This document shows positions 36,808-49,048 of a stretch of 64,000 nt of DNA, in pieces (the stretch's first letter is position 1; the number at the start of each line of letters is the position of its first letter). This stretch comes from Zhengitettix transpicula. Its lineage: Eukaryota; Arthropoda; Insecta; Orthoptera; Tetrigidae. The stretch lies in NCBI GenBank assembly GCA_037074705.1, contig CM073590.1, positions 3,966,001 through 4,030,000 of the forward strand. Reading direction: 5' to 3'. The position numbers and the translations under genes are program-made. A model generated the notes under the pieces. That model was given only the letters and a program-made list of their open reading frames with translations, made no database searches and had not been told where the DNA came from.

Positions 36808-38636
36808 AATTTCTAGAAGTCTAAATTTTGATATTTATCGAAAACTGTGAATTTGTCGGCCTAAAAACACGGGTTTTGGAGTCAAGTAAAGGTTCATCGA
36901 GAACTTTTGAGCGCATTAAGACGCATAATACGAGACATTTTACCAACTTGAAATGTCATTAAAGCGATTTTAATTTTTAAAAGTAATTTCTCAATCATTC
37001 GTATCCATTAATGAAATTCCTAGCTATATCAAATCAACAATCATTCCAATCGTCAACATTCGTTAACTCCAACAATACTAACTTTTAAAATCAATTAACA
37101 AGTTGATTTAAATTTGGATTATTAGAGCGATTAGCTACGTACAATATTGCAAGAATTTAAAACATTTTTTAGTTTAAATCAAAGGGTCATGATTAGTAAG
37201 CGTCGTGTAGCAGAAATATCGTCAAACGAATCTCGATGCGGAAATAAAGACCCATCTGATTGTTTTTCTCTCGTCGACCAGGGGCATGGATGGTGGCTCA
37301 GGGATGATTCTCGGAATTTCAGGCGGCGTGTGCAAGATACCCTCGGGCTTCCTTCCTGCTCAGCGACACGTAGTCTTGAAATTATAATACATCAACAGGT
37401 GTGCACTACAAATAACATTGGTTGTGAGTCTCCTCAGATATGTGGCTGCATTGGGATGCCTTCTCTCTCTCTCTCTCTCTAGGCTGGTTACTTAATTTGT
37501 GCATTGGACTTGAACGGTTCTTCCTAGACTCCTACGATAGACTTTTCATGGAACTCGCACAATTCCGGCTTCTGAGACGAAATAATCATGCCAGGATGCT
37601 CTTCTCTGATCTGTCTCTCTGTCCTTCTTCTCTGAGGTCTGATAAAATACTCTTCTATTATCTGTCTTCACAAACCACTCATTCTCCCTTATACTGCTTT
37701 TTTGAGCTCGCGTCTTCTCGGTGCTTGACAGTTTCTTGCCATACCAAATCACCTGATCTTTCTCCGTCAATCAATTTAATATAATTTTTTTCGGATTATT
37801 TCAGGATTAATGTCTGGTGCTTGACATTTTCTCTAGAGGCCCTCCTAATCCCTTCTACTTGTATTTTGGCATGTACGCATCATGTCTTCCCGCTTATTCA
37901 CATTGTAGTGATTGCTACTTTCTGACCGTACTTTCATTCCAAATATAGTCCAATCATCCGTATCCAATTCCTAGCTATATCGAATCATCAATAATTCCAA
38001 TCGTCCACATACGTTAACTCCAAACTAATTGAATTATAATCAAAGGGTTTCTTGGAAACTATTATTTATTATTATTATTATTTATTCAAAACACCAATAC
38101 GTAATTCGTATAAACATCCACTATATCTTTCTACCTGACAAAGATCTTCACTACCCACGATTATATATCTTTTCCTCTCTATGAATACATCTATAACACT
38201 ATGAATTCATAAATTAAAATATAAATTCTAGAACTATGATTCATCATAGGTTCCAAAATTACGTTTCTTAAATTTTAACTTCATATTATTACTAGTAAAA
38301 TATTGAAATCCATATAAATTTAATGTTCAATTAGAATATATAAATTAATAAAATTATGTACAAATTAGGAGAAACTGACTATATAAATTTTTATATTGTA
38401 TAGATTTATTAACTTAAGCTCTTTTTTTATTTATATAGCATGAAGGTCACTGCTGAGAAAGTACTTTTAAAAATTAAAAGCGCTTTAATGACATTTCAAG
38501 GTCTTAAAATGTCTCGTATTATGCGTCTTAATGCGCTCAAAAGTTTTCGATAAACTTTTAATTGACTACATAACTATGTTTTTAAGCCGAAAAATTCACA
38601 GTTTTCGATAAATATCAAACTTTAGGCTTCTAAGAG
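36808..38636. mobile_element. Element with long inverted ends, about 1.83 kb
   Basis: The left arm 36808-36993 and right arm 38453-38636 are inverted copies at roughly 85% by eye; both hold TTTTGAGCGCATTAAGACGC (or its complement) and GATATTTATCGAAAACTGTG. Just inside the left arm a segment (36991-37072, ATTCCTAGCTATATC, CGTTAACTCCAA) recurs as a direct repeat at 37951-38022. No transposase frame is present; the 111- and 114-codon frames at 37147-37784 are unrecognised. This is probably a non-autonomous DNA transposon with later material inside. Confidence 0.7.
37459..37482. repeat. (TC)n microsatellite
   Basis: An uninterrupted run of CT dinucleotides lies inside the inverted-end element. 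Confidence 0.9.
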
Positions 38637-39527
38637 TCGTAAGGTATCTTTTTCTCCAATGGAAGTAAAGCCATAGCCTACCAAGCTACTGTATCAAAGC
38701 ACACTTTGTAAATAGCTTACAATATTTGTTTACGTAAATATTTCTAAACAGTGTTGTATTGGACAAACTAATCATCCTTTAACATTTTTATAAAAGAAAA
38801 AATTTCCAATCGATAAATTTCTGTTGGATACTGAACACATTTTATCTCTCATTTTATGATATCTTCGTGTTTTGAGATTGATTAAATATTGTTTACATTT
38901 TCAATTAATTGGATTAGTAGACATTCGTGACACAATATAATCTCTATTTTGAAGAACTTATATCAGAAGTTAAAAATATTTTAATAAAAATGCGTTTTTA
39001 AATATATCAAGCATTAGCAGAATGAAATTTTTCAAGAACGATTCATGTGTATTTTGGAATACAAAAGAATAGTACAATTAGTTGTATTAATAAGCGTTCT
39101 ATTGCAGTTTTTTCTTTTCCTGCCGTTAAAATTAGTCTCTCACCAAAATTCAAGGCTTAAATAATGATTCTCTATCATTATTGACATCCTGAAAGTCAAA
39201 TTACGAAGATAGACGCAGGTAATTAACAAGAGTTAATTACGTAATTTGTAGTGAGGTTGAAATGAACGGGGTAAATATATAACCATGCAATTTTCTAATA
39301 TCAGTGACGAAATTCTGTTTACTTTACGAATTGGTTATGTCTTTATACGGGCAGAGAATGGAGTTTGAAATAGATTGCGGGGGGTAGGGGGGGAATGGAA
39401 CAGTCTGGAAAATAAAACCAAACTTAGAGTTAAAATACAAGGTCATTATTTTAATTAACAGGCACGTTGTGTTGTTCTCCCTTAAATGGCATTTCAAGAG
39501 ATAGAATGGGAGGACGGGAGCAACTAG
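38637..39527. other. AT-rich DNA with no recognisable gene
   Basis: No supported exon or repeat, apart from a short G run near 39379-39393. Confidence 0.45.
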
Positions 39528-39808
39528 TAACCACGGGTTAAGGATCCTACCAATAATTCGCTTAAATGTGTTTTAGGGAAAACCATATCAGGTAGATTAG
39601 TCTTTAGGAACTTGTCCCATGTCCTTCCGATGACGGGAGTTGGGTTACCGCTAGGATGCAGTATTCCTGTCTCCATGTCTGGGCGCATTTGGAGGCCGCT
39701 GACCAACAGGTCCATTGGAATCAGAGGACAACTATTTCCGTTGCCGTGACATGCACTTCACGACCCGATCTAGGTCCCTCGGCTTATATGAAACCTGAAT
39801 TAAAATTT
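39528..39808 (-). mobile_element. Family B retroposon, very diverged fragment
   Basis: GGATCCTACCAATAATTCGC, ACTTGTCCCATGTCCTTCCG and GAGGCCGCTGACCAACAG follow family B order, with many substitutions. It is probably the oldest copy in the window. Confidence 0.65.
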
Positions 39809-39811
39809 TCA

Positions 39812-39850
39812 ATATATATATATATATATATATAAATATATACATATATA
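39812..39850. repeat. (AT)n microsatellite
   Basis: An AT dinucleotide run with two interruptions. Similar shorter runs occur at about 46864-46886 and 54559-54572. Confidence 0.9.
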
Positions 39851-40879
39851 TTGTAATGCCAATTAATAAGAACATTAATTAATAAACGATAGTTCGGTTG
39901 GTGACTAGAATTTAACAGAGTTGGTTGGTGCCGGGACATTTCGGAGGACGGAACAAGTGATACTAGAGCATAGACTAGCCGTCGTTTAATGTATTATTAT
40001 TGAACAAAGTTGTGAATTTAAGAAAAAGTGAAACATTCACGGAAGCATTACATCGAAACTTGCTAAGTAAAAGCAGTTTACGTCCATAGCCAGCCAGAAA
40101 AAGTAAAGTTGCAGTTTAAGTCCAAAGTGGTAAAAGACTAGCAAATCTACAAACCACAGAATTCATATAAGGCAAGCAGAAGTCATATAAGGCAAGCCGT
40201 CAACAGATAGCTGACAAAAAGGAGGATCATCCGAGTTCCTGACATCCTATCAATTTTGACTAGAATCAGTGTAAAATCTGTGAATCTTAGAATCAGTGTA
40301 AAATCTCGCAATGTGAGTAACAAAATACAAAATAATGATTTATGTAAACGTAATTAAAAGATAGAAGTCAGATTTTGTTCTATTTTAATTGCCAAGTTAA
40401 TTTCTTTTCTTTTTAGTTTATTTCTATCGACGGATTGTTTAGGTAAATGTGACTTGTTTGTTAATAAGATTTTTAAATCAAATTGAAGACCCTGAGAAAT
40501 TAATATTTTAAATTGTAATTTTTTTTGAGTTAAAGCAACAAAGTGAAAATAAATAATTATATGTTTCAAATTCTTGTTGCTAATTTCATTTAATTAACGC
40601 CGTATTGTGTATATTACAATACATATATATTTTAATGATTTGTCTTTATTACTAAATATAAAAAAACTTTATTACATGAAAATACAAAAATATAGAAACA
40701 AATATTATTGGGCGCCAGCAGATATACATTGGTCTGCAAAAAAAAATTATCATTAGCTCCCGCTTGGTTATAAAAAATCCTCCTTCTCAATAGGGTAATG
40801 TGGGCGGTTCGGTAGCTATTCAAGAACAGAGCCTATTTCCGTACTGTGAAAAAAAAATTCAACTTTTGAAGGCACTTTA
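39851..40879. other. Unassigned; possible retrotransposon leader and small direct repeats
   Basis: At 39926-39943 TTGGTGCCGGGACATTTC resembles a tRNA primer-binding site as placed after the 5' LTR of an LTR retrotransposon, but no LTR pair or gag/pol was found. Two small tandem duplications follow: CATATAAGGCAAGC twice at 40165-40198 and AGAATCAGTGTAAAATCT twice at about 40262-40306. A 71-codon minus-strand frame at 40354-40569 is not recognised. Confidence 0.3.
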
Positions 40880-42180
40880 CAGAAATGGTGATCCTTACTT
40901 TAACTTGTGGCGTCAGCCGACTTGCAGTGGATCACTGGTCTTGCAGTAAGCAGCACACGATCTCCTTCTTCGTCCTCCCCACGATTGACGTCTCTCCAAA
41001 AACTTTTGTTGGCTACCGCTCGCCAAATTTTCCACCCTCTCGCCTCTCTCACTCCACTTTCCGTCCTCTATCTGTCGGTCTGCCTGCGTCTCTCCACTTT
41101 CACCCGGGTTCGGAGTATATATTCGTACTCCGCCCCCCCCCCAAAAGATGCAAAAAAAAGGAACGCGTACCCGCGGCTTCTTGGGGCCTCTCGGGCAGGA
41201 ACACATGCTCGTTTAATGTATTCCTTCTCAGGCCCGCGGACACAAGGGCGGCCACTTACCGATGTTATTCACTACAATTGCCCCAAATATTGGGAGTTCA
41301 CACTTTTCAAATGCGTGCACTTTGACAAGTTGAAAAGGCAAAATTTCCAGTGAATATAAAATGAGGGTATCGCCAATTCTGCAAACGAAACAATCTATTT
41401 TTAATGAGTATATAACACGCTCATGATCTCATCCAGTCCGTACAATTCGTCATGTTAATGTTTATAGAGCGATGTCATCAGCACAGTCAGACGTTCCATA
41501 GCTCCGTGACCGCCAACGCACATGTAATCACCACATTAAAATAGTACGTTCATTTCGTTAATTTTTTACACAGGTTTCTATACTAAAATGTTATGCATAT
41601 TAAATCTAAACAGAATGTCTTTGGTGAACACTTTCGTCAGTACAACTAAGCAGATTGTTCACGTAACAGCAGACTATCACCACCTGACTTTCATCTCATG
41701 ACGACTTCTCGACGACTCTTTCTTGCGACGACGATTTATATTTATCTCGGCCACATAACTTGGCCCAATGTCCATCGACGAACTCTTATTTATTTCGCCA
41801 CCTATCTTGGCCCGATCCGGCCCCGAGGACCAACACCGACGAACGGTGCTAACAGACTGATTTCTCCTTTATTCTTACAACGACATATATCTCTTTCTTT
41901 TGCACACATAACCACGAATCCGGGTGCAATTATGCACACCGCCACACAGAGTTTGGGTGCACTTTTCTTCCTCCCCACAGAGTTCTGGCGCACTTTTGCA
42001 ACATCCCCACAGAGCCAGGCGTACACCCTCCTTTAATTTGCCATCTACCGCTCAATTATCGCATCATTACCTCCTTGTGTACAACTCGTATGCCTTCTGC
42101 CGTTGACAACACGAGTCCAAATATTTATTTATTATTAATTATTTCTTTTCCATTACTACAATATGTATGAATATATAAGA
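40880..42180. other. GC-richer unassigned block
   Basis: 40885-41353 is open in two overlapping plus frames (146 and 148 codons) and one minus frame, rich in Ser, Arg and Pro. This is what base composition alone gives, and no domain is visible. A C run lies at 41133-41142. At 41941-42030 three imperfect 29-31-bp repeats each start CCACAGAG and two contain GCGCACTTTT/GTGCACTTTT. No gene is called. Confidence 0.4.
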
Positions 42181-42228
42181 ACCTAGAATCAATTTACGTA
42201 AAAATTCTTCTTTCGTAAAATCCTGAAA

Positions 42229-42390
42229 TAGACTATGCAGGAGTTGGCATAAGTAAATTGTAGGAGAATCGTATTTGGTCTGAAGGATGGAGGAATGTCG
42301 CTCCGGCTCTGGACTCGACAGTGGTCAGTGCATCCGGTCGGTAAGCGGGAGGTACCGATCCGGTCGACATTTTTCCATCCACACACCTTA
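42229..42390 (+). mobile_element. tRNA-derived SINE, copy 2
   Basis: AATTGTAGGAGAATCG, GGAGGAATGTCGCTCCGG and GATCCGGTCGACATTTTTCC match in order the copy at 29570-29700. The tRNA boxes are eroded here (GTGGTCAGTGCATCCGG). Shared leader and tail support one SINE family in the window. Confidence 0.55.
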
Positions 42391-45300
42391 AATTAAATGA
42401 TTTCATTAACAAAAGAACTTAGTTTGAATTAGACATTGAATGTTAACGTATATTTTGCACCTTACTTCAGTTGCGAATTTATACGCAAGGGAATATTTAC
42501 GAAAAATAATTACAAAATTTAAAGCGTGTCCTTATTAGAAAAGTTAGGCCGTTAATATTCGTAACATTAGAACGTATTTCTGGCATTCAGCTGAAGAGCC
42601 TCTTACACTTTAGAAGAACATTACAGTTGCAAATAAAATTTCGACAGTAAAAAAAAATTACATTTATTTTCTTGAATGAAGTATTCTCGGGATTCTAACC
42701 GATTGAACGATTGTATTCGCGACGTTTCGTTTACGTTCACTGCCATCGTCTTCCAGCAACAGTACTAGCACAGAAATAACGGTTGAACGATTTTTATGGC
42801 GGTAAATAATTATCCATACAGCATTTGGAAAAGTTAAAATTAAAAACTCAGTCTGGCAAACATCTACGTCAGTTAACGTCGTGAACACAATTGTTTACTC
42901 AGTTAGATTCCTGAAAATACTTTATTCATTCTACACACCGAGAACGACTACATTCTTTATTTCTTTTCTTACTTCAGGAACGTTTTTACCTTCAAATTTA
43001 TGATAAAAATTAGATGTTAGTGACAGTGAAGTGCCAATCAAAGCAATTAGTTTTTGAGGACTAAAACGTTATAATTTTCATTGAATAGTAAAGAATCTTT
43101 AAGTTTCACTGCAGGTTGCGTTGTTCATAATGTGACACACAGTATTATATCACATATGTTGTATTGCGCATAGCGAATGGAAAACGTGGGCATAAAATTG
43201 AGTTAATAAATACTTACACTCTAGACTGATCTCACGTTAATATTATGGGTCATGACATAGAACTGATACTGGGTCAGCGACAAAATTAATATTGAGGCCA
43301 TAGGCGGAGTGTTAAATTAGTATACAAAAAATATAAAAGTTATGAAGTTAGAATTGGAAACACAATATCATTTTTTACAACAATCTATAATTCCACCGCT
43401 CTTTATTCCTTCAAAAGAACTATTTTCAACTTTATAAATGAAATCATATTATGGTTCATACTCTTTCCTAGACTCGATCGATTTTAGTTTATTTTTATGT
43501 TTCATGGATTAGCGTGTCTTCCTGACACGCTGCATTTGTTCACGGTTCACAATGGTAGGACCGTATTCAATTAAAGTTTTTTCATTGCTATACATGCGAA
43601 AAGGTTTTTAACGTTATAACGTACTCCAACAGGAGATAAATTGGCGGACGGTCTAAAATCTTGATTTTGTTCCATTTCTCCCTAAAAAAAGGATCGAAAA
43701 GATTTCAATGAAGCTGCTTTCCGTTGCTATGTAGAGCCTTAACAAGGTTTTTAGACACACAAATCTGCCTACTGCGATTTGTCGAACGTTCCGCAACCAG
43801 ATTTTAACTGTTTGTTTTTTTTGTGTAATTTTGTTCGCCGAATATTTATTATGAAGTGGTAAATAAGTTATCTTAATTAGACATCCAGCATTTGTAAAAG
43901 TTAAAATTCAAAACTCAGTCTGCCAAATATAGATTTCAAAGTGCATGTATTGGTAGGTAAACAAATTCCTGGATATCTGGTTTTGGCGAGAAGTTAGTCA
44001 TTAAATTATGAGGAAGGAAGTGTTAAAAAATGTTAAAATAAAGCAGATACTGAAACAAAACCCAATAAGTAACGCGTTAAAAGAAAAAAATGTAGAATAC
44101 AATAATATATACAATCTTTGTCAAAAAAAATCCTCTTATGTTTCATTCTATAAATTTGTCAGCGAACATAATGTGAAATGAATGACTTTTTGGCCAAATG
44201 AAAACATTGTCTCAACCAGAGCAGCTTTTCGAATCACCAATTCCGATCAATAAACAAATATTTCGTTTTAAAACATCAATATATTTGAAATAAAATGTTC
44301 TATAAATAAGTAATTCTTTTCCGGAAGAGATAACAATCATACGGTTGGGACTTACCTTTTCAGAGCAGCCGGGAAATGATTTTTGTCCACCCTAAATAAC
44401 CAGAGATAAAAAGAGCGGTTTTAGGTTTTATGTGTTGTTTGTACCTCTTCAAATCCAATAGTGGAGTCGGCCAGCATAAAGTACGGACGGTTGGTTGGAA
44501 GGGCGAGTTTATCAACGCTGGGCAATCGTGTTAGTTCGCGCACCGCCATTGTGGCAGCACAAACTATCTGCTTTAGCGAGAAAAACGGCCCACTTTTCCT
44601 GACTCATTGGCGAGATTCGCACAGCATATTGGGTCGCGCGTCTCAGTAAATCCAAATTCTAGGGTCGTGTCATCTAGTTTACGACGAAAATAGAACAGTT
44701 ATTCTCCATATAATTTCTAGTATCGTTTTTTACGATATTGGCTTCGGGAAACGTATTCAAAGCACTTCGCAGGCGGAGAAATTGGAGACGGTTCTTGTCA
44801 AAGTCTCAATAAAATAAACTTTTAGCATTAAATTAATACTAGCAAATATTTTCATAGGATTTTAAACTACAATTGTTCTAGTAAATACGAAACTGGCAAA
44901 TAGAAGGTTATAAGTTGTAAGAGATATATTAATGCGATCTAGTGTTTTCAAGAGAAGACTTATAATATACAATGAAGAAATAAAATTAAAAACTGAAGGA
45001 GAATCCGGATAAAAGAAATTTATAATCAGAATTTTGTGAACTATTAATTATTTTTATACATTAAATACATATTAATAATTTGTTTCAGCATGTTTTCCCA
45101 TAGATGATAATAATGGGCTAAGTGAAATAAAATGAAAATTAACTTTGGTAAAAGTAAGGCGATCTTTTATCTGTTTGTAAATACGGTATGTCTTGGAATA
45201 TAAAATGGAGGAAGAATGTCCCAGGAGACAAACTGTAATTACATAAGTATTTATTACAACAGTAAGTTGGGGGTCGGAGAAGCAGGATAATTATGCTACA

Positions 45301-45637
45301 AAGAAAGGATGATATACTTTGCATTTTGAAATGAGAATTATCAAAAAGGTAAACGTAAAACTGCAAAGAAATGGCAATATGCAACTTTCTTGGAGCCGTA
45401 TGGGAAAAATGAGACAGAATCGTTAGGAAGGGAGCAGGAAAGGACCTGGGTATGGTGACTAAGATGGGATGCGCTGCAGACAATAAGATAAAGAGTTACG
45501 CTACAGTATTTATTTAAAGCCATTACCGATATAAATAAACTTAGGCAGGTAATTCGGGATAGAATGAAGTAACCGATTTGATACTATAAAGTTGATAACT
45601 TGTTGCAATTAAATTTATATTAGCAAAAAAGAAGTTG
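42391..45637. other. AT-rich DNA with a 48-bp direct repeat; no gene
   Basis: A 48-bp segment at 42815-42862 (CATTTGGAAAAGTTAAAATT, ACTCAGTCTGGCAAA) recurs at 43882-43928 with few changes. 44461-44649 is GC-richer and open for 62 codons but unrecognised. Nothing else can be supported. Confidence 0.45.
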
Positions 45638-45646
45638 GAAAATACT

Positions 45647-46146
45647 TTTTTTAAAAAGTAATCAGCTACATGAGGATAATACGCATGGTGACAACGCCCC
45701 TTTAATAACATTGGAAGGGATTTGAAAGGAAGGGTAGAGGAAGGTAGCCAACTGTTAACTAGGACCTCCGGACAGTAGTTTAATGATTATACCCGGCATT
45801 TGCCCAAAAGTGATGCAGAAAACCTGCAGCAGGTGCGTCGGGCATTGTACACTTGTCCCACGCCCTTACGATGGAGGGATTTTTTTTGTAGAGTCTCAGC
45901 ATTCCCTTGTCCGAGACTCGACCAGTATAGGAGGCGGTGGGCTGACTGTTCCGATGGGAATAAGGAACAACTCTTATTGCATGCCCAAGGTCTGTGACCC
46001 CTGCACCGAACAAAACGAGGTCGTCGGTTTGTAAAAACCATAGTTCAAAAACGGAGAGAGAAGGCATCCCCAAAAGTAGCCCTCTCCGTCTCGCCAGAAA
46101 GATTCTGTCTGCGAGAATACAGACCTCACAGGCTTACTGTTCAGGA
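45647..46146 (-). mobile_element. Family B retroposon, tandem pair copy 1
   Basis: A T run (poly(A) of the minus strand) is followed by CAGCTACATGAGGATAATAC and the full family order to the CTGCGAGAA hairpin region. GAAAATACT flanks it at 45638-45646 and 46147-46155. It is more diverged than copy 2. Confidence 0.82.
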
Positions 46147-46155
46147 GAAAATACT

Positions 46156-46694
46156 TTTTTTATAGGGTAACAGGCTACATGACGGTAATCCACATGGTGG
46201 CAACTCCCCTTTAATAGCATAAGAAGGGATTTGAAAGGGGGGGGGGTGCGGAAGGGTAGAGGAAGGTAGCCTAGGGTTAGCTAGGGCCCCCGGACTATAA
46301 TTTCATTCATTCGCCTAAAAGTAATGCAGGGAAAACCGTAGAAAAACCTGCATCAGGTAGGCCGGGCATTGGGTACTTGTCCCACACCCTTCCGATAGCG
46401 GGAGAAGAGTTTGCTGTGGACACGCAGCATTCCCTTCTCCGTACCCGACCAGTTCCAATGGGAACAGAGAACAACTCTTATCGTATGCCCAAGATCTGCG
46501 ACCCGTGAACATACACCTTTTAAAACAGGCCGTGGTGCCTCGGCTTGTGGGAACCTTAGTTCAAAATGGGAGAGAGGAAAAGGCATCCCCAAAGGTAGCC
46601 CCTTCCTGTCTCTCCTACAAGGTTCTGCATGCGAGAGAACATCTCTCGCAGGCAGTACCTGCGAGAGAATAGCCCTCGCAGACCATCTTCAGGA
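46156..46694 (-). mobile_element. Family B retroposon, tandem pair copy 2
   Basis: A full-length copy from the T run and GGGTAACAGGCTACATGACG to two CTGCGAG/CTCGCAG hairpins. GAAAATACT stands at 46147-46155 and 46695-46703. A deletion removed part of the segment around ACCAGTTCCAATGGGAACAG. Confidence 0.85.
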
Positions 46695-46703
46695 GAAAAT
46701 ACT

Positions 46704-47613
46704 CATTTATAACTATGACAATAAATTACTGGAACATTTTACCTGCAAGAATGTTTGGAGAAATTTCTCTAACGGAAAGAAAATTTAGACGCTCTCTAGT
46801 GAATATAGGTTGAGCTATTGTAGTGTAGTCAAGCGATTGTCCTACAAAATTGATCTTCAATTAATATATATATTTATATATATACATGTTTTTTAGGGAA
46901 GAAGAATTTTATTTATTTATTGCATTTTCATAACTGTCCATATACATGCATACAACGAGACACTGGTGACGTATGGACTTTCCTTCTTGCAGCGAATCCG
47001 TAGTGTCTCAGACGTTAAATACACCCGCTGCTCCTTTTCCGGCAAATATGTAAGAGATAAAAGTATAATAAGAAAATCCTCTTATGTCGTGATCCGGATT
47101 GCAGTTCTGTTGCGACAGCAGAGCCCTTAAGAGCGGTGCCGTGGAGCAAGCAAAAAGGAGATTTTCCTCACAAGTCAAACAGCTACGAAACCACAGCTAC
47201 GGGAAATAAGCATATATTTAATTTGCTAAAACATATTCTCTCGCTTCGCTTACTTTGTAATCTATGCAGCAAACATAGCATTATGATGAAGTTTCTCTTC
47301 ATTAAAGCTACTTCTGAAACGTGATTTATCTTGTTAGCATAATTGCCTTAATAATTTATTTTGCTACAGCTCAGCGCTAGCCGATCTTTGCAACGTTTGT
47401 GTTCGGCGCACATGCGATCGCACGGATAACTCTTCTCAATAACTCAATTGTAACTCAATATCCAGAATCGTTGAAAACTAGTTTTTGTCGCTTCATAAAC
47501 TTAATTTTGGAAAATTTAATTTTTATATGAATAAAATAACATTCGAATTCAATAATATTCATTCCTGTTCAAATAAGGATTACATTGTTTCCCCCTAATA
47601 AATAAATACCATT
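46704..47613. other. AT-rich DNA with no recognisable gene
   Basis: Nothing supportable, apart from an imperfect (AT)n run near 46864-46886. Confidence 0.45.
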
Positions 47614-47690
47614 TTATTATTATTATTATTATTATTTTTTATTTGTTGTAAACCCATCGATTATTGGCGCCTCTGCAAGCACAAACGGTA
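47614..47690 (-). mobile_element. Non-LTR retrotransposon 3' end fragment
   Basis: On the minus strand GGCGCCAATAATCGATGGGT and AACAAATAA lead to an (AAT)n tail. The same order (CGCCAATAACCGGTGGGTT, AACAAATAATAATAATAA) ends the larger element at 49049. How far it continues to the right is not clear; a 92-codon minus-strand frame at 47632-47910 overlaps it but is not recognised. Confidence 0.6.
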
Positions 47691-48104
47691 CAAAGAACAC
47701 ATAGTAAGAAACTGTTATAATAAGAAGAATACGCTCTGTCTGTATGTCGATATATTTAAATTCAAGTGTTGAAATGTTTCTCAATGCATAATACAGTAGA
47801 AAAATTAATGAGAAATTAAGTTTCAAGTCTTTAAATATGACAGGCTGTGGTTGCTCAATTACGGAATATTTGATATCGAATAATATAGATCTTATTATAT
47901 ATAAGATCACATTCTTACTTTATGTTCTTCATTTTCCATAGGTTGGATAGACGTCTGTGTGCTTTTATTAAATTAATGTTTGGGAGAATATTAGTTTTTA
48001 CGCGTGGTTTAAGAAAAAGGGACGATAGTGTTAAGTTCTAGCGCATTAGATTATCACTATATAATATTCTTATAGCAGAAATAAAATAATTGTTTTTGTT
48101 TCAG

Positions 48105-48147
48105 TTAAAAATGAAAGGACTGAACGCCATACTGATTACACTGTTGG
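48105..48147 (+). CDS. Secreted protein, exon with start codon (signal peptide)
   Basis: A good acceptor (TTGTTTTTGTTTCAG at 48090-48104) is followed after six bases by ATG at 48111. Twelve codons plus one base encode MKGLNAILITLL, a basic residue and then a hydrophobic run, ending at the donor GTAAGA (48148). The intron to the next exon is only 94 bp with proper GT...AG ends. Together with 48242-48294 it gives a signal peptide and a start of a secreted chain. The product is unknown. The upstream noncoding exon is probably at 34.2 kb or elsewhere. Confidence 0.55.
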
Positions 48148-48241
48148 GTAAGATTTTACATGTTAATTGTGCAACTATCCATATAAAATGGTCATAGTTG
48201 TTGCATATATTTTTGTATTTTAACCAGTTATAATTCTGTAG

Positions 48242-48294
48242 GATTAAAACTTTGCTGCGGTGAACCTTCTGGACTGTATTTTGGTGACAGTTGG
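48242..48294 (+). CDS. Secreted protein, second coding exon (53 nt)
   Basis: The exon follows TTCTGTAG and ends at the consensus donor GTAAGT (48295). With the base carried over it encodes GLKLCCGEPSGLYFGDSW and leaves the frame in phase 0. The likely signal-peptidase site is near LCCG-EP. Both splice sites, the kept frame over the 94-bp intron and the signal-peptide character support it. Later exons were not identified within the window. It could be a small secreted peptide or the start of a longer extracellular protein. Confidence 0.55.
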
Positions 48295-49048
48295 GTAAGT
48301 CAAATTACTAAATTACACCCTGTTTATATATTAATCACATAAATCATCTCCACAATGAACTTGATGTGATATGCATTCCTATTTCATTTATTGGAGTTCT
48401 TAAGGGTAAAAATAAATTTTCTGAAATACGTTTATATACGTTGTGCAATAAATTTAAGTATTACTTATGATAAAACCTGTGATAAATTAAAACCACTTTT
48501 ATAGGAAACATATCTATGTAATAAATATTCATATGACCAAGTTAATAATTAATTCGCAAGTTATAACTTAAACCATATATTGGATGAATAAGTAATTATT
48601 TAAATTATGAGTTCGGTGCTGATGTAAATGCGTGAACCAAATGCGCCTTCATCTCTGTGAAAAAACAACAGCTAAGGAAAACACACAGAATTACTAGTAA
48701 ACGATTTAGAGGCCACCTGTAACTATCCGGTAGTACAGCCTACTTTTAACGAAAATTTAGATAATATAATGTGAAAGAAGCTTATTCCATTAATCTTAGA
48801 TTGTAATTAGAAGAATGTTATATTGAGTAGAAATTTTTCCATACCTTTACGAAGTATCCTTCGATTTATATAGACTCGTTATGTCGGTGTTTCAATTTTT
48901 AACCTTTTGAAGACGCCGAACAAACAATATCTTGAAAATAATAATCTACATTGGCATAATGAATTCATAAAATTGGTTTCCATTATGACAAATTTTCAGG
49001 TTTGGGAACGAAACTAATCAGTTGTAAGACACAAAATCAGGAGAATAT
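48295..49048. other. Probable intron sequence of the 48.1-kb gene
   Basis: AT-rich and stop-filled. No third exon with convincing splice sites was found. Confidence 0.35.

Noticed and set aside
40885..41353. Protein gene of about 147 codons
   Set aside because: Two plus frames and one minus frame are open together in a GC-richer block, and the translations are low-complexity with no domain.
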